Under the pieces are notes generated by a model that saw nothing but the letters and a program-made list of their open reading frames with translations, did not search any database and had not been told where the DNA came from. Of a stretch of 64,000 nt of DNA, positions 17,017-24,412 are shown in pieces (the first letter of the stretch is position 1; each line of letters starts with the position of its first letter). The position numbers and the translations under genes were made by a program. Origin of the DNA: Streptomyces longwoodensis (GTDB lineage: Bacteria; Actinomycetota; Actinomycetes; Streptomycetales; Streptomycetaceae); NCBI RefSeq assembly GCF_001514125.1, contig NZ_KQ948554.1, positions 1 to 64,000 on the forward strand. The letters are read 5' to 3'.

Positions 17017-17286
17017 ATGACCACGGCACCCAACGCCACGCTCGACGACATCATCGACCTGCTGAAGGAAGTCAAGCCGGGCATCGCCGACCAGAGCGTC
17101 GAGCCGCAGCAGTCCGTCGTCGAGGACCTCGGCCTCGACTCCCTCGACCTGCTGCAGCTGGCCCGCCGCATCAACCGTCACTTCGGCACCGAGTTCGATC
17201 TCGACGCCTGGAGCGCCGAGGCCGACGAGCACCACCGCAGCGTCGCCTCGATCGCCGCCGCCGTCGAGGGCGCCGGCCGTGCCTGA
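17017..17286 (+). CDS. Acyl carrier protein of the type II synthase
   Basis: An 89-residue acyl carrier protein. The phosphopantetheine attachment site is Ser42 in GLDSLDLLQLARRIN, with the usual acidic helix II. The C-terminal part (DLDAWSAEADEHHRSVASIAAAV) gives the short helix III/IV. It tethers the growing chain for the KS, KR, DH and AT proteins encoded downstream. ATG 17017 is preceded by GGAGG. No phosphopantetheinyl transferase is in the window, so activation must use one encoded elsewhere. It is the first gene of the operon, with its stop overlapped by the next start. Confidence 0.93.
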   Translation: MTTAPNATLDDIIDLLKEVKPGIADQSVEPQQSVVEDLGLDSLDLLQLARRINRHFGTEFDLDAWSAEADEHHRSVASIAAAVEGAGRA

Positions 17287-18049
17287 GCCGGCCGCACCCG
17301 CCCGGGTGGCCGTGGTGACCGGCGGCTCGCGCGGCATCGGCGCCGCGATCGCCGTACGGCTCGCCGCGGACGGCCTCACCGTGCACGTGGTGTGCCACCG
17401 CGCGCTCGACGCCGGGCGCGGCGTGGTCAAGCAGATCGAGGCGAACGGCGGCCGGGCCACCCTGCACCAGGCCGACGTCGGCGACGAGGCGGCCGTGGAG
17501 CGGCTGGTCGAGCGGGTCACCGCCCAGGACGGCGCCCTGCACGTCCTCGTCAACAACGCGGCCGTCATCGACGACCAGTTGCTCGCCCTGACCTCCACCG
17601 TCCGCTGGGAGCGGGTGCTGCGCACCAACCTCACCGGGCCCTTCCTGACCAGCAGGGCCGTCCTGCCGGTCATGCTGGACCAGCAGTGGGGGCGCATCAT
17701 CAACATCTCCTCCAACTCGGCGCGCACCCCCGGGCCCGGCCAGAGCGCCTACGCCGCGTCCAAGGGCGGCATCGAGGCCCTCACCCGGGCACTGGCCGTG
17801 GAGGTGGGCCGCAAGGGCATCCGGGTCAACTGCGTGGCACCGGGCAAGGTGCGCACCGAGATGACCGCCGCGGTGGCCGACCGGCTCGGCTCCGACGCGG
17901 ACGGCACCCGCTGGGGCCTGCCCGAGGACATCGGCGGACTGGTCGCCTTCCTGGCCGGCGACGAGGCCGACTACATCCAGGGCCAGACCTTCACCGTCGA
18001 CGGCGGCCGCATGGTCACGCGCGGCGGCGCCGCACGGCGGTCACGGTGA
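17279..18049 (+). CDS. FabG-like SDR, beta-ketoacyl-ACP reductase
   Basis: A 256-residue short-chain dehydrogenase with a complete active site: cofactor motif TGGSRGIG, the NNAA structural motif, Ser in NISSNSA, Tyr158 and Lys162 in YAASK, and the dimer/tetramer tail GQTFTVDGGRM. It should reduce the beta-keto group of ACP-bound intermediates with NADPH. The GTG start overlaps the ACP gene by 8 bp, so the two proteins are made together. It is a better candidate for the working ketoreductase than the second SDR of the operon, which lacks the catalytic Tyr. Confidence 0.9.
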   Translation: MPEPAAPARVAVVTGGSRGIGAAIAVRLAADGLTVHVVCHRALDAGRGVVKQIEANGGRATLHQADVGDEAAVERLVERVTAQDGALHVLVNNAAVIDDQLLALTSTVRWERVLRTNLTGPFLTSRAVLPVMLDQQWGRIINISSNSARTPGPGQSAYAASKGGIEALTRALAVEVGRKGIRVNCVAPGKVRTEMTAAVADRLGSDADGTRWGLPEDIGGLVAFLAGDEADYIQGQTFTVDGGRMVTRGGAARRSR

Positions 18050-18089
18050 CCGGCCCGGCGGAGCACCACGACCACGAGGGGGTGCGGCC

Positions 18090-18563
18090 GTGGGGGCCGT
18101 GAAGTACTGGGAGGACCTGGCCGCCGCACCGGTGCGCCGGTTCGGGCCCGTCGTCTTCGACAGCGCGCTGCTCGACCGGCTCCTGGACCTGATGGGGGAG
18201 AAGCACCCGGTCCACGACAGCGACGACTTCGCCCAGGGCACCGACCGCCGGCGGCGGATCGTGCCCGGCGGATTCATCCATTCGATCACCTCCGGCTGGG
18301 TCGTCCAGCACGGCTCGCCGGCCGCGATCGTCGGGATGCGCAGGCTCAGCTGGGACTTCGTGCGCCCGCTCTACCCCGACACACCGTTCTGGTTCACCAC
18401 GAGCACCGACCGGGCCTCGGAGATCGACGACCGGCTCGGGCTGATCGAGACGACCCGACGGGTCTTCGACGACAACGACCGGACGTACGCCATCGGACGG
18501 ATGAGCGTCGTCCTGCTGCGCAGGGCCGAGCGGCCCGCCACCACGGGAGGGGTGCACCGATGA
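18090..18563 (+). CDS. MaoC-like hotdog dehydratase
   Basis: A 157-residue single-hotdog protein. The active-site loop reads MGEKHPVHDSDDFA, aligned to the MaoC/R-hydratase motif GDxNPxH, with the catalytic His kept (His42) but Glu37 in place of the usual Asp. RIVPGGFIHSITSGWV matches the following hot-dog helix motif. The expected reaction is dehydration of the beta-hydroxyacyl-ACP made by the ketoreductase. GTG 18090 follows GAGGGGG at good spacing. Its stop overlaps the next ATG. The Asp-to-Glu change could alter activity or simply be a subfamily feature. Confidence 0.75.
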   Translation: MGAVKYWEDLAAAPVRRFGPVVFDSALLDRLLDLMGEKHPVHDSDDFAQGTDRRRRIVPGGFIHSITSGWVVQHGSPAAIVGMRRLSWDFVRPLYPDTPFWFTTSTDRASEIDDRLGLIETTRRVFDDNDRTYAIGRMSVVLLRRAERPATTGGVHR

Positions 18564-19366
18564 CAGAGCAGTACCAGCCGCTGAAGGGCCGGGTCGCGCT
18601 GGTGACCGGCGGATCACGGGGCATCGGCGCCGGCATCAGCCGCAAACTGGCCGCCTGGGGCGCCACCCTGGCCATCAACTACGTCGACCGGGAGCGCCCG
18701 GCCAAGGAACTCGCCGCCGAACTGGGCGAGCAGGGCACCGAGGTGACCCTGCACCGCGCCGACCTAGGCGACCCGGCGCAGATCGAAGAGCTGATCGCGG
18801 AGATCGGCGAGATCCACCACGACCTGCACATCCTGGTCCAGAACGCCGCCGCGACCAAGTTCTCCCGGCTCACCGACGCCTCGCTCGGCGACTGGCAGTT
18901 CGTGCAGGACACCAACTCCCGGGCCACCTGGCTGCTCGCCAAGCACGCGCTGCCGCTGATGCGCGAACGCGAGGGCGCCCGCTTCATCACCATCACCAAC
19001 TCCACGACCACGCGCATCATCCCGCGCGCCGGGCTGTTCGCCGCGGCCAAGGCGGGGCTGGAGGCGCTGACCGACTACCTCTCCTACGAGCTCGCGCCGT
19101 ACGGCATCGTCGCCAACTGCGTGCGGCCCGGCCTCGTGCAGACCGGGGTGTTCAAGGTGCGGCCCGACTTCAAGCACGGCGTCGCCAAGGAACTCGCCAT
19201 CTCCCCCTGGCCGGGCGAGCGCATGACCACCCCGGAGAACAGCGCCGACGTGGTCGCCCTGCTGTGCCTGGAGGAGGCGTCCTGGATCGCCGGGCAGACC
19301 ATCACCGTCGACGGCGGCTACCGCCTGTGGGGCGGCATAGGCGGCGGGGGCGGCCGTGGCGAGTGA
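18560..19366 (+). CDS. SDR protein lacking the catalytic Tyr (FabL-like)
   Basis: A 268-residue SDR with intact cofactor motif TGGSRGIG and C-terminal GQTITVDGGYR. The catalytic Tyr of YxxxK is Phe160, in FAAAKAGLEALTDYL, while Lys164 remains. The NNAG-type motif is QNAAA. The block LEALTDYLSYELAPYGI followed by VANCVRPGLVQT resembles FabL/enoyl-ACP reductase III types more than FabG, but the FabL Y-x6-K tyrosine is absent too. It may be an enoyl reductase with an unusual residue set, a binding subunit, or inactive. ATGA overlap with the dehydratase gene shows co-production. Confidence 0.78.
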   Translation: MTEQYQPLKGRVALVTGGSRGIGAGISRKLAAWGATLAINYVDRERPAKELAAELGEQGTEVTLHRADLGDPAQIEELIAEIGEIHHDLHILVQNAAATKFSRLTDASLGDWQFVQDTNSRATWLLAKHALPLMREREGARFITITNSTTTRIIPRAGLFAAAKAGLEALTDYLSYELAPYGIVANCVRPGLVQTGVFKVRPDFKHGVAKELAISPWPGERMTTPENSADVVALLCLEEASWIAGQTITVDGGYRLWGGIGGGGGRGE

Positions 19367-20696
19367 CCCGACCGGCACGCCGTCCGACCCGGCCACCGCG
19401 AGCCCGCGGTCCGACACGGCCACCGCGAGCCCGCCGTCCGACATAGCCGTCACCGGCACCGGGGTGATCTCCGCCGCCGGCCTGGGAGTCGCCCGCCTGT
19501 GGGAGGCCATGGCGGCGGGCAAGAGCTTCTTCGAACTGCCCGGCGGCGACGGAGCGGCCCCGGGCCTGCCCTGGCCCACCGCCGTCGTGGACGGCACCGA
19601 GGTCGACTGGCCCGAGGGCCGGTCCTGGGCCAATGCGGGCAAGTACGCCAACCAGTCGGCCCGGTGGGCGGTCGCCGCCGCCCGCCAGGCCCTGGCGCGG
19701 GCCGGGATCCCCGGCGAGGACGAGGACGTGCGCGGCGGCACCGTGATGGCTGTCGCCAGCAGCGGCGACGAACTCAGCGACGTCATGCCGCGGTTGGCCT
19801 CCAAGTACCGCCACGACCCCCGGCCGCTCGCGAAGTTCCTGCACGACGAGGTCCCCGACTACTCCTACATCCGCGGCATCCCCTCCCAGCTCGGCCAGTT
19901 CGTCTCCATGGCGAGCGGCTTCCGCGGCTCCAACGTCGCGGCGTACGGCGAGACGGCCGCCGGCGGCACCGGGGCGCTCGCCCTGGCCGCCCGGCTGATC
20001 CGCACCGGCGAACTCGACCGGGTCCTGGTGGTCGGCGTCGGCGCACCGCTGACCGTGACCGGCCTGGCCGCCGTCGACCAGGACGAACCGCTCGGCACCC
20101 GCGCCACCGCCGGCAGCGGGCCCTTCGACGCGGACCGCTCCGGCACGCTCGCCGGACAGGGCGCGGCGGCCGTCCTGCTGGAACGCGCCGACAAGGTCTC
20201 CGGCCCCGTCCTGGCGTGGCTGCACGGCTGCGAGGTGCTGGCCGCGGCGGACCTGGCCACGGCCGCCGCCCTCGCCGTGGACGCCGTGCTCGACGCGCCC
20301 GGGACCGCGCCGACCGCCTGGTGGGCGCACGGGGCGGGCTCCGTCGCGCTGGACCGGCTGGAGGCGCTGACCGTGCTGCCGCGCGCGGGCGGCCTGCCCG
20401 TCACCGGCTCCAAGGGCACCATCGGCAACGCGTTCGAGTGTTCGGCGCTCATCGACACCGCGCTGGCCGTCGAGAGCCTGACCCGGGCCGAACTGCCCCC
20501 GGTCGGCCTGCTCGACCGCCCCGACCCCGGCCTCGGCGACCTCTCGCCGGTGGTCGGACGCACGCTGCCCCTCCCGGCGCCCGCGACGGTCCTGCTGACG
20601 GCGCTCACCCAGGGCCGGCGGGCGACCGCGGCGGGCGCCCTGGTGCTCACCGGGGCACAGGGGCCCACCACGGACCACGGGGAGGCACACCGATGA
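19356..20696 (+). CDS. Ketosynthase-like subunit without active-site Cys (chain-length-factor-like)
   Basis: A 446-residue thiolase-fold protein of the KS family. The nucleophile elbow reads GETAAGGTGAL, so the active-site Cys is Ala202. The first His region is AHGAGSVALD. The second, SKGTIGNAFECSAL, has Asn where His is expected. Loss of the triad is the mark of KS-beta/CLF subunits, which pair with an active KS and set chain length. The first 30 residues are a Thr/Ser/Pro-rich tail with an internal ATASPRSDT/ATASPPSDI duplication. GTG 19356 overlaps the SDR gene by 11 bp. Here the CLF-like gene comes before the KS gene, the reverse of usual aromatic PKS order. Confidence 0.82.
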   Translation: MASDPTGTPSDPATASPRSDTATASPPSDIAVTGTGVISAAGLGVARLWEAMAAGKSFFELPGGDGAAPGLPWPTAVVDGTEVDWPEGRSWANAGKYANQSARWAVAAARQALARAGIPGEDEDVRGGTVMAVASSGDELSDVMPRLASKYRHDPRPLAKFLHDEVPDYSYIRGIPSQLGQFVSMASGFRGSNVAAYGETAAGGTGALALAARLIRTGELDRVLVVGVGAPLTVTGLAAVDQDEPLGTRATAGSGPFDADRSGTLAGQGAAAVLLERADKVSGPVLAWLHGCEVLAAADLATAAALAVDAVLDAPGTAPTAWWAHGAGSVALDRLEALTVLPRAGGLPVTGSKGTIGNAFECSALIDTALAVESLTRAELPPVGLLDRPDPGLGDLSPVVGRTLPLPAPATVLLTALTQGRRATAAGALVLTGAQGPTTDHGEAHR

Positions 20697-22030
20697 GCGA
20701 GGCGCACGCGCACGACGCCCTGGAGGACATCGTCATCACCGGCATGGGGGTCGTCACCCCCGTGGGTGGTGACGTGCCGTCCTTCTGGGCCGCCAACCTG
20801 GAGGGCCGCTCGGGCATCGTCCGGGAGGAGCGGATGGACACCACCGGTCTGCCCTGCGGCTGGACGGCCGGGCTGATCCCGCCGGAGGTGCGGGAGAAGG
20901 TCGCCGCCGACCACGGCGCGCCCGGCAGGTCCTGGGGCGACACCCTCATGCACGCGGCCGTCGAGGAGGCCCTCACCGACGCCCGCCTGGACGCCCGGCC
21001 CGCCGCGGCCGGCCCCGCCGCCCTGGTGTACGCCCGGGTCTGGCCGGGCCCCACGGGGTCCGACCCGCAGGACTACATCACCCACATGGCGGACCTCGGC
21101 GAACGGTACGACACCGTCGGCGACGACCCCGCGGCCGTCCTGGCCCACCTGCGCACCAGGAACCTGCCGCTGGAGGCGCGCGACCTGTCCGCCTACCCCG
21201 CGGAGATCGCCGAGCGGCTGGGCACCGCGGTGGTGCCGGTGCGGCTGGAGGCCACCTGCGCCGGGGGACTGCGGGCCCTCGCGGAGGCGGCGCGGCTCCT
21301 GCGGTCGGGACGCGCGCGGTACGCGGTGGTGTCCGCCGCCGTGTCCCGCAACACGCCGTACGTGCTCTCGCAGTACGGGCAGTTGATGGCGCTGTCGCGC
21401 TGGAAGGGCGACCCGGCGCTGTCCTCGATGCCCTTCGACCGGCGGCGCACCGGCATGGTCATCAACGAGTCCGCGGGCGCCCTGATTCTGGAGACCGCCG
21501 AGCACGCCGCCGGGCGCGGGGTGGACGAGCACCACGCCGTCATCGGCGGCTGGGGGCTGGCCGTGGACACCAGCCACATGACGGCGCCCCGGGTGGAGAT
21601 GGTCGAGCGCGTCATGCGCACGGCCCTCGCCGAGGCCGGAGCACGGCCCGAGGACGTCGACGTGGTCAACGCGCACGGCACCTCGACCCGGCTCAACGAC
21701 GTGACCGAGGCCCGCGCCCTGCACCGGGTGTTCGGCGAGCGGATGGCCGAACTGCCGGTCAGCGCCGTCAAGTCGCTGACCGGGCACGGGTCGGCCGCCT
21801 CCGGGGTCGTGGAGACGGCGGCCTCCGCGCTCACCCTGTGCCGCGGGGTCGTCCCGCCCGTGCCGACCTGCACCGAACCGGACCCGGCGTGCGACGTGCG
21901 GACCTCGCTGACCCCCGTCGAGCGGCCGGTCGCGGGCCTGCTGAAGAACTCCTTCGGGTTCGGCGGCCAGTACGCGTCGATGTTCCTGCGCCGGCCCGCC
22001 GCGCCCCGCCGCGCCGCGTCCCTCGGATGA
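20693..22030 (+). CDS. Beta-ketoacyl-ACP synthase (KS-alpha)
   Basis: A 445-residue condensing enzyme with the complete triad: Cys189 in LEATCAGGLRAL, His328 in VNAHGTSTRLND and His365 in LTGHGSAASG. The C-terminal gatekeeper-like GFGGQYASM segment is present. It extends the ACP-bound chain by decarboxylative condensation of malonyl-ACP and probably forms a heterodimer with the Cys-less homologue encoded just upstream. The segment at about residues 100-165 is longer and more acidic than in FabF. ATGA overlaps on both sides couple it to its neighbours. Confidence 0.88.
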   Translation: MSEAHAHDALEDIVITGMGVVTPVGGDVPSFWAANLEGRSGIVREERMDTTGLPCGWTAGLIPPEVREKVAADHGAPGRSWGDTLMHAAVEEALTDARLDARPAAAGPAALVYARVWPGPTGSDPQDYITHMADLGERYDTVGDDPAAVLAHLRTRNLPLEARDLSAYPAEIAERLGTAVVPVRLEATCAGGLRALAEAARLLRSGRARYAVVSAAVSRNTPYVLSQYGQLMALSRWKGDPALSSMPFDRRRTGMVINESAGALILETAEHAAGRGVDEHHAVIGGWGLAVDTSHMTAPRVEMVERVMRTALAEAGARPEDVDVVNAHGTSTRLNDVTEARALHRVFGERMAELPVSAVKSLTGHGSAASGVVETAASALTLCRGVVPPVPTCTEPDPACDVRTSLTPVERPVAGLLKNSFGFGGQYASMFLRRPAAPRRAASLG

Positions 22031-22788
22031 GCGCGGCGGGGCGCGGCGGGCCGCAGGGCGACGGCGGCGGGCCGGTCCGCCGGCTGGAGCGCGAGGTGAT
22101 CGAGCCGGCCGGACCGCACCGGGCCACCGTGGTGTGGCTGCACGGCGTCGGCCAGGGCCCCGCCGACCTGGCGGCGGTGGCCGACCGGCTGGGGCTCGCC
22201 GCGGCGGGCGTGCGCGGGGTGTTCCCGCGCGCGCCCGTCGAGGCACCGAGTCTGCTGACCGGGCTCCCGGTGCCGTGCTGGTTCCCGCAGAACCTGTTCA
22301 CGCCGGACCGCATCGACACCCCGGGCCTGCTCGCGGTGCTCCGCCCGCTCACCGTCCTGCTGCGCCAGGAGACCGAGCGGGTCGGGGCCGCGCGGACGGT
22401 GGTCGCCGGGTTCTCCCAGGGGGCCACGGTCGCCGTGACGCTGTCCCTGCGGCACACCGAACCGCTCGCCGGTGCGGCCCTGTACGCGCCCTTCCTGCCG
22501 CCGGACCTCACCGCGCTGCTCCCCGGGGGCCGGCCGGCACCGGCCAACGCCCGGCTGCCGGTGTGGATCGGTCACGGGGCGCGCGACTGGATCGTCCCCG
22601 AGGGCAACGGCGCGGGACTGCGCGACCTGCTCACCTCCTGGGGCCACCCGGTGACCTGGCAGCGCTACCCCGGCGGCCACGAGGCGTTCGCGGGCGTACG
22701 GGCGTCCCTGCCCCGCTTCCTCACCGAGGTGCTGGCGACACCGGTCCCCCGGGCCCCGGACCCGGAGCCGTCGGCCCGGGCGGGCTGA
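22027..22788 (+). CDS. Alpha/beta-hydrolase (phospholipase/carboxylesterase, acyl-thioesterase-like)
   Basis: A 253-residue hydrolase of the carboxylesterase/acyl-protein thioesterase group. It has an oxyanion-hole loop WLHGVGQGPADL, nucleophile Ser130 in AGFSQGATVAV, Asp in GHGARDWIVP and His in PGGHEAF. There is no signal peptide. Its start (ATGA) overlaps the KS stop, so it is part of the operon and is the best candidate for release of the chain from ACP, as a free acid or ester. The family also includes general esterases, so the release role is inference. Confidence 0.82.
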   Translation: MSAAGRGGPQGDGGGPVRRLEREVIEPAGPHRATVVWLHGVGQGPADLAAVADRLGLAAAGVRGVFPRAPVEAPSLLTGLPVPCWFPQNLFTPDRIDTPGLLAVLRPLTVLLRQETERVGAARTVVAGFSQGATVAVTLSLRHTEPLAGAALYAPFLPPDLTALLPGGRPAPANARLPVWIGHGARDWIVPEGNGAGLRDLLTSWGHPVTWQRYPGGHEAFAGVRASLPRFLTEVLATPVPRAPDPEPSARAG

Positions 22789-22813
22789 CGGCGCGGGAGA
22801 CGGCCCGCGGGGC

Positions 22814-22963
22814 GCCCCGCAGGGACTTGGACCACCTGCCCGGGACGCCCCGCAGGGGCCGACGACGACCCGCCCCCTTCGGGGTCCCCGCAGGGGCCCA
22901 CGACGACAGCTCGGGTGCTCCGCAGGGGCCCACGACCACCCCACGGCGCCCCCTCTCCGCAGA
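22814..22963 (+). repeat. Four to five direct repeats of CCGCAGGGG-type before the AT gene
   Basis: The core CGCAGGG recurs at 22818, 22851, 22889 and 22921 (spacings 33, 38 and 32), with a degenerate copy at 22958. The third and fourth copies share CCGCAGGGGCCCACGAC. The array fills the 189-bp gap between the hydrolase and AT genes, the only real intergenic gap of the operon. Confidence 0.75.
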
Positions 22964-22977
22964 AAGGGACCGCACCC

Positions 22978-24006
22978 ATGCCCACGCCGGCTCCACCTCC
23001 CTCCTCCCGGGCGGCGGCCCCTCCCGCACCGTCCCCCGCGCCGGCCCCCGGCGCCGGGCTCGCCCTGCTCTTCCCCGGGCAGGGCGCCCAGCGCCCCGGC
23101 ATGGGCGCCCCCTGGCGCGACACCGCGCACTGGGCGGTCGTGGAGGACCTCTCCGAAGCCGCCGGGCGCGACCTGGGCGAACTGCTCCTGCACGCCGACG
23201 CCGAGCGGCTCACCCGGACCGACAACGCCCAACTCGCCACCTTCACCCTGGAGATGGTGCTGCTCGACGCGCTGCGCTCCGCCGTCGGCGACCTCGCGCC
23301 GGCCGTCTGCGCGGGACACAGCCTGGGCGAGTACGCCGCCCTGACCGCCGCCGGGGTCCTCACCCCGCGGGACGCGGTCCGGCTGGTCGCCGAGCGCGGC
23401 GCGGCCATGGCCGAGGCGGCCCGGCTGGTGCCCGGCACCATGGCCGTCCTGGTCGGCCCGGACATGGCGCGCACCGCCGCGGCCCTCGTCGACGCCCGGG
23501 GCGCCACCGGCCCGGCCGAGGTCTGGGTGGCCAACGTCAACGGCCCGGGCCAGGTGGTGGTGTCGGGCCGTCCGCACGCCGTGGCGGCGCTCACCGCGCA
23601 CGCCGTCGACGCGGGCGCCCGGGCGCTGCCCCTCCGGGTCGGCGGGGCCTTCCACAGCCCGCTGATGGCGGCGGCCCTGCCCCGGCTCACCCGGGCCCTG
23701 GCCGCCACGCCCCTCGCCCCCGGGCGCTGCCCGGTCGTGGCCAACGTCGACGGCCGGCCCCATCACGGCGAGGCCCCGGCGCTCTGGCGCGACCTGCTGC
23801 GCCGCCAACTCCTCGAACCCGTGCGCTGGTCGGACTCCATGACGGCCCTGCACACCCTGACGGGCGGCCGGCCGCACCTGGTCGAACTGGGCCCCGGAAG
23901 CGCCCTCACGGGCCTCGCCCGCCGCCTGCTGACCCCGGACGTCCCCGCCCGCTCGGCCGCCACCCCCGCCCAGCTCGCGGGCGTGGTCGCCACGGGCTGG
24001 TGCTGA
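22978..24006 (+). CDS. Malonyl-CoA:ACP acyltransferase (FabD-like)
   Basis: A 342-residue acyltransferase. LLFPGQGAQRPGMG is the N-terminal signature, Ser115 in AGHSLGEYAAL is the nucleophile, Arg in AERGAAMAEAA would hold the malonate carboxylate, and His226 in GGAFHSPLM is the base. The Gly-Ala-Phe-His-Ser motif is the malonyl-specific form. ATG 22978 follows AGAAAGGGA. The first 27 residues are a Pro/Ala linker. Having its own AT suggests that the operon loads its ACP independently of primary fatty acid synthesis. It is the last gene, followed at once by a tandem repeat array. Confidence 0.9.
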   Translation: MPTPAPPPSSRAAAPPAPSPAPAPGAGLALLFPGQGAQRPGMGAPWRDTAHWAVVEDLSEAAGRDLGELLLHADAERLTRTDNAQLATFTLEMVLLDALRSAVGDLAPAVCAGHSLGEYAALTAAGVLTPRDAVRLVAERGAAMAEAARLVPGTMAVLVGPDMARTAAALVDARGATGPAEVWVANVNGPGQVVVSGRPHAVAALTAHAVDAGARALPLRVGGAFHSPLMAAALPRLTRALAATPLAPGRCPVVANVDGRPHHGEAPALWRDLLRRQLLEPVRWSDSMTALHTLTGGRPHLVELGPGSALTGLARRLLTPDVPARSAATPAQLAGVVATGWC

Positions 24007-24008
24007 GG

Positions 24009-24157
24009 CGCACGCGCCCCCGGACGCACGCGCCCCCGGACGCACACGCCCCCCGGACGCACACGCCCCCCGGACGCACACGCCCCCCGGACGCACACGC
24101 TCCCCGGACGCACACGCTCCCCGGACTCACGCGCCCCCGGACTCACGCGCCCTTGGA
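24009..24157. repeat. Nine-copy 16-17-bp tandem repeat after the synthase operon
   Basis: Units of CGCACACGCCCCCCGGA type run head to tail: two of 16 bp, five of 17 bp, then two of 16 bp beginning CTCACG, and a partial tenth. The unit length breaks the reading frame, so it does not encode a repeat protein. It starts three bases after the AT stop codon. The rest of the 406-bp gap to the glycosyltransferase gene shows no other supported feature. Confidence 0.88.
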
Positions 24158-24412
24158 CGCACGCACCCACCCCCACCGCGCCGCCGCGCGCACTCCGCCC
24201 CGCCGTTCGGCCGTAACCGCACGCCCTCACCCGTGTGGGTGACATGGGCGCCCGGGAGGCCCGACGCCGGGGCGTGCGGCGTCCCGCAACGGCCGTACGG
24301 GCTGGCATCCTTGGCAGGAGAACGGGGAGGGACCGGAGCCGTACACCCCCGCGCCCGATCCTTCTGTACGTTTCTTCGTGACCGTCCGACCCGACCCAGG
24401 AGCCCCGGCCAC

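Noticed and set aside
22814..24157. Repeat arrays considered as CRISPR
   Set aside because: The 24009 array has no spacers, and the 22814 repeats are imperfect with short unequal gaps. No cas genes are present.
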